Of a stretch of 16,697 bases of DNA, positions 6,872-15,269 are shown one piece after another. The stretch is taken from assembly GCA_937859855.1 (NCBI GenBank), contig CALMAR010000347.1, positions 1 to 16,697 of the forward strand. The letters run 5' to 3'. The DNA comes from an uncultured Kineosporia sp. GTDB lineage: Bacteria; Actinomycetota; Actinomycetes; Actinomycetales; Kineosporiaceae. Positions within the stretch are counted from its first letter, which is position 1, and every line of letters starts with the position of its first letter. The notes under the pieces are model-generated. The model made no database searches and had not been told where the DNA came from. It worked only from the letters and a program-made list of their open reading frames with translations. The position numbers and the translations under genes are program-made.

Positions 6872-8426
6872 GCCGTGATGCTATGCCGGCGCGGGCGGGG
6901 CGACCGGCCGCCGGTCGGCGGCGTTGCCAGCGAGCCGGCCAGCCGATGCGACGGCCTGGCAGCTGGCTGACCGTGTCCGCCGTCCGGCCGTCGTCCAACA
7001 CTCCGCCAGGGCTGAGCAGCTCGGAAGTCAGGGCCTGGATCGCGGCCAGCGCCGGCGAGGTGGGCGCTATTTCTCGAAGCGTCCGCCCAGCCAGCATCGC
7101 CGCGTCCAGGGCGGCACGGTCGTCGGGAACAATCACCGGATCGTCGATGCTGGCGTAGCGCTGAAGTGCACCTCGGACCCGGGCCGCGGCCGAGCCACCA
7201 ACGGCCTGATCCCTCACTTTGGTGATCACCACCCGAACCGGAGTGCCCGGGCCGCAGGCCTCTCCCAGGTCGGACAACGAAGCGATCAGCCGTTGCAGCC
7301 CGATCGGATCGCCGGCCCCCACCGCGATCACCAGCTCAGCGGCCGCGATCGCGCTCAAGCTGGCCCCGTGACGACGCGGTGCCGCGGTGTCGAACATCAT
7401 CTCCTCATCCGCATCGAGCCCGAATCCCACGTCGGCCACAACACAATCGGCCAGCTGCCGGGCCTCGTCCCAGACCACATCCAACGAGGACGGGCGCAGC
7501 TCGGTCCAGCGCCGCGGCTGCGGCAAGCCGGTCAGCACACGCAGCCGATCGCTGACCAACGGCGCCAGTTCAGCGAGCTGACGGACATCCAGCTGGCCCT
7601 TGTTCGCGGCCCTGGCGGCACTGGCCAGGCCAGCCGATTCGTCGAGCAGACCAAGCGACTGCGCGATGCTGGCGCCATAGGTGTCGGCGTCCATCAGCAA
7701 GCACTGTCGCCCAGCAGCAGCGAGTTCGCTGGCCAGAGTGATCGCCACCGTGGTGCGCCCAGGTGCCCCAACTGGACCCCAGACCGCGATCAGCGAGCCT
7801 TCACGGCGCTGATCTTCACCTGCTGCCGCCGACGGCGTGGGCAGCGGTATCCGAGGCGGAGCGGGCAGCGCGGCGCCCGGATCACCGACGGGAAGCAGCG
7901 TCCGCCTGCCCGCCAGGGGCCCGGCTTCTGGCCCAGCCGCCGTGGCAGCGTCCGCGCCATGATCTGGACCGCTGAAGCTGGATCCTTCTGGACGCTGATG
8001 GCCCGCACCGTCGGGTTCGCTTTCGTATCGCGCGGATGAGTGAGAGCGCCGCTGATCTTGGATCTCGCGAAAGGCGGCGAGCAGATTGGCGGCGATGTCG
8101 TGCGCGGGCGCGTCGGCGACCAGGACCCGGCTGATCCCGATCCGATGCATCATCGTCACCGCCGATGCATCTCCCGGCGACACCAATCCGACGACGGCAA
8201 CGGGCGCCGCCAGCAAGTGGGCCACCGCGTTTCGGTCCAGCCGCTGTAGATCGGCCGAAATCAGAGCCGCCCGGCCGAGTCCGGCCGAGGCCGCCGCCAG
8301 CAGTTCGGGCAGATCGGCGCACCTGCGGACCACATCAATGCCCGAGCTGGGGTCGTCCAGCGCAACGGCCAGGGCAGATTCCCAGCGTCCGGTCATGGCC
8401 GTCAGGACCGGCAGGGGGCGCTTCAC
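6861..8426 (-). CDS. CpaE-like / ParA-MinD-type ATPase with degenerate P-loop
   Basis: A 521-aa two-part protein. Residues 1-125 form an alpha/beta region that resembles the receiver-like N-terminus of CpaE (VVGLVSPGDASA, ISRVLVADAPAHD). Residues 126-208 are a Gly/Pro/Ala-rich linker. Residues 209-475 are a MinD/ParA-type ATPase domain: P-loop GPVGAPGRTT (217-226), LLMDADTYG (243-251) and VVADVGFG (329-336). The P-loop Lys is Arg224 and the upstream signature Lys is also missing. A basic tail (490-521) ends the protein. In Tad/Flp pilus systems CpaE localises the machine, but no CpaF/TadA, TadB or TadC gene is in view. The GTG start at 8426 overlaps the CpaB-like stop (GTGA), so the two are coupled and likely act together at the membrane. 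Confidence 0.85.
   Translation of the reverse strand: MKRPLPVLTAMTGRWESALAVALDDPSSGIDVVRRCADLPELLAAASAGLGRAALISADLQRLDRNAVAHLLAAPVAVVGLVSPGDASAVTMMHRIGISRVLVADAPAHDIAANLLAAFREIQDQRRSHSSARYESEPDGAGHQRPEGSSFSGPDHGADAATAAGPEAGPLAGRRTLLPVGDPGAALPAPPRIPLPTPSAAAGEDQRREGSLIAVWGPVGAPGRTTVAITLASELAAAGRQCLLMDADTYGASIAQSLGLLDESAGLASAARAANKGQLDVRQLAELAPLVSDRLRVLTGLPQPRRWTELRPSSLDVVWDEARQLADCVVADVGFGLDADEEMMFDTAAPRRHGASLSAIAAAELVIAVGAGDPIGLQRLIASLSDLGEACGPGTPVRVVITKVRDQAVGGSAAARVRGALQRYASIDDPVIVPDDRAALDAAMLAGRTLREIAPTSPALAAIQALTSELLSPGGVLDDGRTADTVSQLPGRRIGWPARWQRRRPAAGRPARAGIASRRDR
6878..6883 (-). promoter_or_regulatory. candidate -10 box for a leaderless HAD transcript
   Basis: TAGCAT on the minus strand is followed by six bases and then the GTG at 6871. 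This is the spacing of actinobacterial leaderless promoters, where the start codon is the first transcribed base. The gene has no ribosome binding site, which fits. No good -35 is seen. It would give the acyltransferase, patatin and DUF6912 genes a promoter independent of the two pilus-like genes. Confidence 0.4.
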
Positions 8427-9136
8427 GGACTGGCCCCGGACGAGCCGGATAACGAGCCAGATCCGGCTTCTCCGGGGATCGGCAGAACAGCGACCTGGGC
8501 CTGATTGGCCAGTGCGTTCAGGACCGCCGGTAAGTCGCCGGGCTCAAGCAACACCTGAACCGTCGCCCCCGAGCTGGCTGAGAGCCCTCGAGAATCGGAA
8601 TCGACAGCCGACACCTCTGCTGATGCCGCAATCCGCTCAGCATCCAGGTAGGCGCTGTCCGCCGAGCTCGCTGCCTTGGCCGATGCCCAGATGTCGACCA
8701 GGCCACCGGCGGAAAGCCCGTCCGGTACCGGACCCTCGATCGGAATCGACACCGGTCGCAGATGCAGCTGGGATGCCGGCGCCAGCGCACCGGCCGGCAT
8801 CAGCTCACCCTTTCCCACCGGACGGGTGAGCACCTGGCCGGCCGGTAGCGATCGACGTGCGTCGAGATAACCCGCTCCAGCGCCGGTGAGCCGGACGTGG
8901 ACCACATTCAGATCCGATCCGGTGATCGCGGTGCCGGTGGGCAGAGTTCGCGCCGCCGCATACATCGGGATGGTCCGGTCAGCCGCCGAGACCACCGCGA
9001 CGCCCAGGGTGATGGAGGCGAACACCAGCAGTAGTCCGATCAGGAGCCGGGGATTTCTCCAGTTCGGTGGTTGCAGCCGGTTGGCCCGCGGCTCGGGTGG
9101 CGCCCCCATCCGAATGTCCGGCGATATGGTGCTCAT
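8423..9136 (-). CDS. CpaB/RcpC-like SAF-domain membrane protein
   Basis: A 237-aa protein with a short cytoplasmic N-terminus, one membrane segment (about 31-51, NPRLLIGLLLVFASITLGVA region) and an outside SAF domain (about 54-118, with YAAARTLPTGTAITGSDL and SLPAGQVLTRPVGKGELMPAGAL). After it comes an RcpC/CpaB-like stretch (VSIPIEGPVPDGLSAGGLVDIWAS) and a Gly/Ser tail. SAF domains are found in CpaB of Flp pili and FlgA of flagella. The ATG at 9136 follows a purine-rich AGGGGGAG. It is the first gene of the leftward unit and is coupled to the CpaE-like ATPase. It is shorter than many CpaB proteins, and without other pilus genes nearby its partner structure is unknown. Confidence 0.85.
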   Translation of the reverse strand: MSTISPDIRMGAPPEPRANRLQPPNWRNPRLLIGLLLVFASITLGVAVVSAADRTIPMYAAARTLPTGTAITGSDLNVVHVRLTGAGAGYLDARRSLPAGQVLTRPVGKGELMPAGALAPASQLHLRPVSIPIEGPVPDGLSAGGLVDIWASAKAASSADSAYLDAERIAASAEVSAVDSDSRGLSASSGATVQVLLEPGDLPAVLNALANQAQVAVLPIPGEAGSGSLSGSSGASP

Positions 9137-9187
9137 CGCTCCCCCTCATGCCTCGGCTTCCCTCTGGTCCCCCGGCATCCTGACGAC

Positions 9188-9235
9188 CCGGTTTGCCACT
9201 GGACCGGTTTGCTGCTGGACCGGTTTGCTGCTGGC
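9188..9235. repeat. three tandem 16-bp repeats (possible operator array)
   Basis: The units are CCGGTTTGCCACTGGA (9188-9203), CCGGTTTGCTGCTGGA (9204-9219) and CCGGTTTGCTGCTGGC (9220-9235). Units two and three differ at one base, unit one at two. Sixteen is not a multiple of three, so each copy shifts any reading frame, which argues for a DNA-binding rather than a coding role. The array lies 52 bp or more upstream of the CpaB-like start. Confidence 0.9.
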
Positions 9236-9328
9236 TGAACCAGCGGCGGTATCTCCGCGGCTGCAGTCGGCTGAACAGTGCGGACATCGTGACAGACGTA
9301 GCTTGATTGTCACCAAATCATCTAAAAG

Positions 9329-9365
9329 TGTGGATAACCAGGGCATCCAGTTGGGCTGTGGATAA
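9329..9365 (-). promoter_or_regulatory. two perfect DnaA boxes (TTATCCACA)
   Basis: TGTGGATAA occurs at 9329-9337 and again at 9357-9365. On the minus strand both read TTATCCACA, which matches the DnaA box consensus TTATNCACA exactly. They have the same orientation and are 28 bp apart (19 bp between them). They lie next to the AT-rich part of the gap, about 85-120 bp before the HTH start. No dnaA, dnaN or further box cluster is present, so this looks like a regulatory or DnaA-titrating site rather than an origin. Confidence 0.65.
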
Positions 9366-9449
9366 CTGGACGCGGTGCTGCAGAGTCGTGCCACACTCGT
9401 GATCGCGCCGGTATCCGCCGGGCGACCGGGTTAGGTCATGGGAGGACTT

Positions 9450-9713
9450 GTGCCGCCCCGATTTCTCCAGATAGCCGACATCGCCGAGATTCTCAACATC
9501 TCGTCCCGGCAGGCTTATGACCTGGCCAAGAGCGGGGAACTGCCCGCCATCCGGGTCGGAGGCCGGGGACAGTGGCGGATCGAGGCTGACCAGCTTGAGG
9601 CCTACATCCAGCGCAAGTACGCCGAGACCCGCGCCATGATCGAGGATCAGCCGAGCGAGACGGCCGCGGGCTGGCAGGACGCACCCGACGTCGAGGAATC
9701 AGCTGGGTCCTGA
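9450..9713 (+). CDS. excisionase-type helix-turn-helix DNA-binding protein
   Basis: An 87-aa protein with one winged HTH of the MerR/excisionase (HTH_17) type covering most of its length: PPRFLQIADIAEILNISSRQ, then AYDLAKSGELPAIRVGGRGQWRIEADQLEAYIQRKY. Its acidic tail (about 60-87) is not recognised. Such proteins are one-domain DNA binders. Here there is no integrase or phage gene, so it is probably a housekeeping regulator. The GTG at 9450 is preferred because GGAGG lies four bases upstream. An in-frame ATG at 9438 would add four residues but has no ribosome binding site. It converges on the gene at 9736. It is a natural candidate binder of the repeats in the gap upstream of it, though this is inference only. 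Confidence 0.85.
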   Translation: MPPRFLQIADIAEILNISSRQAYDLAKSGELPAIRVGGRGQWRIEADQLEAYIQRKYAETRAMIEDQPSETAAGWQDAPDVEESAGS

Positions 9714-9735
9714 CCCCTCTCGACTGGCGGTCAGC

Positions 9736-10311
9736 TCAGCGGGGCTCTTGCGCCAGAGCCAAGGCACTGACCGTCTCCAGCGGGATGCATCTGACCTCCT
9801 GGATCAGGGCGGCCCGGCGAGGCATCTCCAGGTCATGGAGAGCCAGATCGATGTGATCGGCACCAACTCGGTCGATGGTGCCGGTGAGCTGGCCGGTTGG
9901 CATCAATACCCGTAGGGGCGCTCGATCGCGTGCCAGTCCTCGCAGCACCACGGTGATGCCCATCCGTTTGGCGATCTGACTACGATCCGGTTGCGCGGCT
10001 GCCGACAAGCCGCTGATCCACTGGATCGACCGCAATGGAACCAGCAGGTGGCGGCGCATCGACGTGCTCAGGCACATCAGCATCCAGTCGGCTCCAAGGT
10101 CGACAAGGTCGCCCTGAACCGCGCTCTCGAGCCCGGTGCCCGGCTCCAGTTTCCAGGTCAGAGTGGCTCCGAGGTGCGAACGGAGCCGGTCGGACAGCCT
10201 GAGCCGCGACCGCTCAGCGCGTACCAGATCGGCGAGATCAGCGGCGTACTCCGCGTCCTCCTCGGCCTCGAATCGGGCTTCGAGGTCAGCGAAGAGCCGT
10301 TCCCATCGCAT
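9736..10311 (-). CDS. actinobacterial-type hypothetical protein with two repeated barrel-like domains
   Basis: A 191-aa cytoplasmic protein, opening MRWERLFADLEARFEAEED, of a type I recall from many actinobacteria but cannot name functionally. An acidic helical N-terminus (1-45) is followed by two similar halves. The first runs about 46-102, with GDLVDLGADWMLM and LVPLRSIQWISGL. The second runs about 118-185, with GTIDRVGADHIDLAL and IPLETVSAL. The shared pattern (Gly, hydrophobic, V/L-G-A-D, hydrophobic strand, I/V-P-L) suggests a duplicated small beta-barrel, possibly LSm/SH3-like. Numbering here starts at the ATG at 10311. A GTG directly before it, at 10314, is an alternative. Neither has a ribosome binding site, but TAACCT lies six bases before the ATG, so a leaderless start is likely. 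It is divergent from the LysM gene. Confidence 0.8.
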   Translation of the reverse strand: MRWERLFADLEARFEAEEDAEYAADLADLVRAERSRLRLSDRLRSHLGATLTWKLEPGTGLESAVQGDLVDLGADWMLMCLSTSMRRHLLVPLRSIQWISGLSAAAQPDRSQIAKRMGITVVLRGLARDRAPLRVLMPTGQLTGTIDRVGADHIDLALHDLEMPRRAALIQEVRCIPLETVSALALAQEPR

Positions 10312-10317
10312 CACCGC

Positions 10318-10350
10318 AGGTTAGGGCGAGATGACCAGGGTTGTGCACAA
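10318..10350 (-). promoter_or_regulatory. leaderless promoter candidate with TTGTGCACAA palindrome
   Basis: On the minus strand TAACCT (10318-10323) is a TANNNT -10 box ending six bases before the ATG at 10311. A perfect 10-bp palindrome, TTGTGCACAA (10341-10350), covers the expected -35 zone. It also resembles a one-mismatch DnaA box read from either strand. A further DnaA-like word, TTATCAACA (one mismatch), lies at 10357-10365 on the plus strand. Confidence 0.45.
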
Positions 10351-10387
10351 ATCTGCTTATCAACAATGTTGAGCGACTCTGGACATT

Positions 10388-10432
10388 AACGCAGTCAAAC
10401 GCGACGATCTGACATCAAACGCGATCTAACGC
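10388..10432 (+). promoter_or_regulatory. four helically phased AACGC words upstream of the LysM gene
   Basis: AACGC occurs at 10388, 10398, 10418 and 10428, that is at intervals of 10, 20 and 10 bp. The middle two are part of a longer perfect direct repeat, TCAAACGCGA, at 10395-10404 and 10415-10424. All lie on one face of the helix, 27-71 bp before the GTG at 10459. This is the layout of an operator for a protein binding repeated half-sites. No clear -10 box was found in the rest of the gap. Confidence 0.55.
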
Positions 10433-10458
10433 CACCAAGAGCTGCTTACGGAGTCAGA

Positions 10459-11472
10459 GTGATCATGCACTCACGCGGACGTCATCTCCCGCCTCGCGAG
10501 CGGCCCCCGTCGCCTTCGGTCGCCAGGCCAGCGACTCCTGTTCACGTCCCGGCCCGGCTCGGCCGGGGAGTGGCGCTGCTGGCCGCGGTCCTGCTGACGC
10601 TGGCTGCGCTGATTGCCACCCTGGCGACCACCAGTGCTCACGCCTGGCGGGACGTACTGGCACCGGGTCCGGCTGAGCTGGATGACCTCGTGATGGCGCT
10701 GACCGGGCCGCTGGCACTGACCCTGGCGGCCTGGTTGCTGATTGCCATCGTGACCGCCACCACCGACGCTCTGCTGAGCCGCTCCCGGCGACGCTCATCG
10801 GCTCGGCTGGGTCGATCGGCGAATTGGAGCACCGGCGCTGCCTGGTACCAGTCACCCGCTTCAGCCGCGACCCCTTCAGCACGATGGGCCCACGCCATCG
10901 CCCCATCGATACTTCGCCACGGGGTCGCCGCACTGCTTGGGGTGGTCCTGGTCAGTGCCCCGGTCAACGCGGTTGCCGACTCGGCATCCCCACCGGCGGC
11001 GGACGCCAGCCACAGTCACCAGACTTGGGAGTTGGCGCCGGGCTGGCCACCGGTTCAGGCCAGGGCTGGCGCGGTTATTGAGCTTTCGTCGCCTGGCCCG
11101 TCAGAGGTGAAGCCGGCCGGGCGGCCGGCCGCGGATCAGAGACAGAGTCTGCCGGGCTGGCTGCCCGATCCCTCTGGCCCGGTCGCGGTGAAGGCTGAGA
11201 CATGGCCCGGGCCCAGCAATCTGAATGGCATCAGCGGGACCACCCGGCGCCGGCTGGACGATGACCGTCTGGTGGTCCGGCGCGGGGACACGCTGTGGAC
11301 CATCGCTGCCCGATCTCTGGGTGCCAGCGCCAGCGACGCGCAGATCGCTGCCGAATGGCCTCGCTGGTTCACAGCCAACCGAGACGTCATCGGGTCCGAT
11401 CCTGACCGGCTTTTGCCTGGCCAGCGGCTTCGCCCACCCGCCCAAAGCTCACACCTAGGAGGCAGTAGATGA
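10459..11472 (+). CDS. membrane protein with C-terminal LysM domain
   Basis: A 337-aa membrane protein. After a basic, Pro-rich N-terminus come three likely membrane segments (about 36-60, 78-103 and 151-172), with a basic loop RSRRRSSARLGR (108-119) between the second and third. A long Pro/Ala/Ser-rich region follows, then a single LysM domain at about 271-326 (LVVRRGDTLWTIAARSLG and DPDRLLPGQRLRPP). LysM binds peptidoglycan glycans, so the C-terminus is expected outside the membrane, tying membrane to wall. No catalytic domain is present. The GTG at 10459 has GGAG five bases upstream; an ATG at 10465 is less well spaced. Its stop overlaps the next gene (ATGA), so the pair is coupled. It resembles LysM proteins found beside Rv3235-like genes, but its role is unknown. 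Confidence 0.85.
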   Translation: MIMHSRGRHLPPRERPPSPSVARPATPVHVPARLGRGVALLAAVLLTLAALIATLATTSAHAWRDVLAPGPAELDDLVMALTGPLALTLAAWLLIAIVTATTDALLSRSRRRSSARLGRSANWSTGAAWYQSPASAATPSARWAHAIAPSILRHGVAALLGVVLVSAPVNAVADSASPPAADASHSHQTWELAPGWPPVQARAGAVIELSSPGPSEVKPAGRPAADQRQSLPGWLPDPSGPVAVKAETWPGPSNLNGISGTTRRRLDDDRLVVRRGDTLWTIAARSLGASASDAQIAAEWPRWFTANRDVIGSDPDRLLPGQRLRPPAQSSHLGGSR

Positions 11473-12149
11473 GCCGGACCATGAAGTCGGCGACCAGGGG
11501 ACGCAGCGGACACCCGTCGCGCTCTCCCGACGACGTCGCCGTCGAGCCATCACTGCACCGATCTCGGGTGCCAGTGCGCGAGCCCCAGACCGCGGTCAGC
11601 ATCATTGCGCCGGTGACAGGCCAGTCTCAGGACGCCGTGCCCGCGACGCAGGGCACGCTTGCGCTCGCGTTGCCCTGGGAGGCACCCGCACTCACTCGGT
11701 TTGAGACGGTGACGCACCCGACCGGCCAGCTCGCCCGGCGTCCGGTCACTCCCGAACGCAAGCGAAACCCGCATGCGGCTGCGGTATCCAGCGCTTCCCT
11801 GGCACCGGTTCCGGTCCTGCCGGAGCCGAAGAACTGGGCCAGCACTTTCGTCCAGGCAGCGATGGAGGTTGCGGTCGGGCTGCGTCCTCCTGGTCAGATG
11901 GTTCGGTGGACAACGCCGGAGATCCAGGAGACTCTGGCCCGGCGCGGTGCCCTGGTCGCCCGGGCGATCCGGCGATCCGGCCTGCACCTGACCAAGCCGG
12001 CGGTGCGAGCAGTACTGATCTGCACTCCAGCACCACGGATTTGCGAGGCCACCTCCGTGATAACGGACATGGAAAGGGTCAGGGCGGTCGCGTTCCGGAT
12101 GGAAGGCTTCCAAGGCCGGTGGCGGGTCACACAACTCGAGATCGGCTGA
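11469..12149 (+). CDS. Rv3235 family protein
   Basis: A 226-aa protein. Residues 1-115 are low-complexity (Ser, Arg, Pro, Val) and probably disordered. Residues about 118-226 form the conserved domain of the Rv3235 family: PKNWASTFVQAAMEVAVGLR, PPGQMVRWTTPEIQETLARR, and a final strand pattern ending MEGFQGRWRVTQLEIG. No function is established for this family, and there is no signal peptide or catalytic motif. The ATG at 11469 follows AGGAGG at six bases and overlaps the LysM stop, so start and coupling are firm. The gene faces secA tail to tail. In M. tuberculosis, from memory, Rv3235 also lies near WS/DGAT genes and secA1, so this context is probably ancient. Confidence 0.85.
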   Translation: MSRTMKSATRGRSGHPSRSPDDVAVEPSLHRSRVPVREPQTAVSIIAPVTGQSQDAVPATQGTLALALPWEAPALTRFETVTHPTGQLARRPVTPERKRNPHAAAVSSASLAPVPVLPEPKNWASTFVQAAMEVAVGLRPPGQMVRWTTPEIQETLARRGALVARAIRRSGLHLTKPAVRAVLICTPAPRICEATSVITDMERVRAVAFRMEGFQGRWRVTQLEIG

Positions 12150-12178
12150 GTACGCCAGAACCGGGTTTGCTTACCTTT

Positions 12179-12219
12179 ACCACCGCGGTGATTCGGAGGG
12201 GAGTCACCGGCTGGGTGGT
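12179..12219. terminator. bipartite hairpin between the convergent Rv3235-type and secA genes
   Basis: The inner stem is GGTGATTC (12187-12194) with GAGTCACC (12201-12208), eight pairs including one wobble, and a loop of six. The outer stem is ACCACC (12179-12184) with GGTGGT (12214-12219). No T-run follows on either strand, as is common for GC-rich actinobacterial terminators. Its place in the 84-bp convergent gap suits termination from both sides. Confidence 0.5.
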
Positions 12220-12233
12220 GTCAGGAGGATGCT

Positions 12234-14969
<2,736 letters not shown>

Positions 14970-15079
14970 AATGTTGTCTCCTGCTCTGCGAACGTTGCGC
15001 ATCGACGTCGTGCACGCAGGACGGATCAGGCCGGTCTGCGGGTGGCGACCGGATCCCCGTTCCTGCCCCGCCATCTTCG

Positions 15080-15085
15080 ACGCTA
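15080..15085 (-). promoter_or_regulatory. candidate -10 box for secA
   Basis: TAGCGT on the minus strand fits TANNNT, with a weak GTCTTG-type -35 about 16 bases upstream. It would start transcription near 15073 and give a leader of about 105 nt. The 300-base gap 14970-15269 holds little else: this box, a possible 25-codon ORF at 15142 and a candidate promoter for the GNAT gene. No riboswitch-like fold or SecM-like arrest gene was recognised. Confidence 0.3.
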
Positions 15086-15141
15086 CAACGGCTTGCCATC
15101 TCAAGACATGACGAACAGCGGCGCCACGACGTGCCGCGACC

Positions 15142-15219
15142 ATGGTAGACAGCCGAGCGCGGCGCTGGCTCGCCCCGGCGGTGGCCGCAGGCACCGGATT
15201 GCTGATCGGCTGCCGGTGA
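15142..15219 (+). CDS. possible micro-ORF with lipoprotein signal sequence
   Basis: A 25-codon ORF reads [14 protein letters not shown], then [11 protein letters not shown] and a stop. It has the parts of a lipoprotein signal peptide: a basic n-region (RARR), a hydrophobic core and a lipobox LIGC at the very end, with one residue after the Cys. There is no ribosome binding site and no obvious continuation in another frame. It could be a remnant of a lipoprotein gene, a tiny real peptide, or chance in GC-rich DNA, which is the most likely reading. Confidence 0.2.
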   Translation: MVDSRARRWLAPAVAAGTGLLIGCR

Positions 15220-15257
15220 GCTGCTCCAGATGGTTGCCGCCGCGCCGTTGCTTGGGT

Positions 15258-15263
15258 CAGGCT
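15258..15263 (+). promoter_or_regulatory. candidate -10 box for a leaderless GNAT transcript
   Basis: CAGGCT (one mismatch to TANNNT) lies six bases before the GTG at 15270. TTGCCG lies 18 bases further upstream as a possible -35. The gene has no ribosome binding site, so a leaderless start fits. Confidence 0.3.
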
Positions 15264-15269
15264 CACGCC

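Larger units (their letters stand above)
9137..9449. promoter_or_regulatory. divergent control region between the CpaB-like and HTH genes
   Basis: These 313 bases carry no convincing gene. They hold three tandem 16-bp repeats (9188-9235), a locally AT-rich stretch (about 9301-9328), a small inverted repeat TGATT-N7-AATCA (9304-9320) and two perfect DnaA boxes (9329-9337, 9357-9365). Both the leftward unit and the HTH gene must be transcribed from here unless promoters lie inside genes. I could not pick a convincing -10/-35 pair on either strand; TAGCTT at 9299-9304 (plus) is the only TANNNT word noted and has a poor -35. Confidence 0.6.

Noticed and set aside
6924..8039. 371-codon plus-strand frame opposite the CpaE-like gene
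   Set aside because: Antisense shadow with no recognisable domain.
9329..9365. Replication origin at the DnaA boxes
   Set aside because: Only two perfect boxes, no dnaA/dnaN/gyrB/rpmH genes and no large AT-rich unwinding region are present.
9146..9394. 82-codon minus-strand frame just upstream of the CpaB-like gene
   Set aside because: It runs through the 16-bp repeats, which shift frame with each copy, and over both DnaA boxes. No family resemblance and no clear ribosome binding site were seen.
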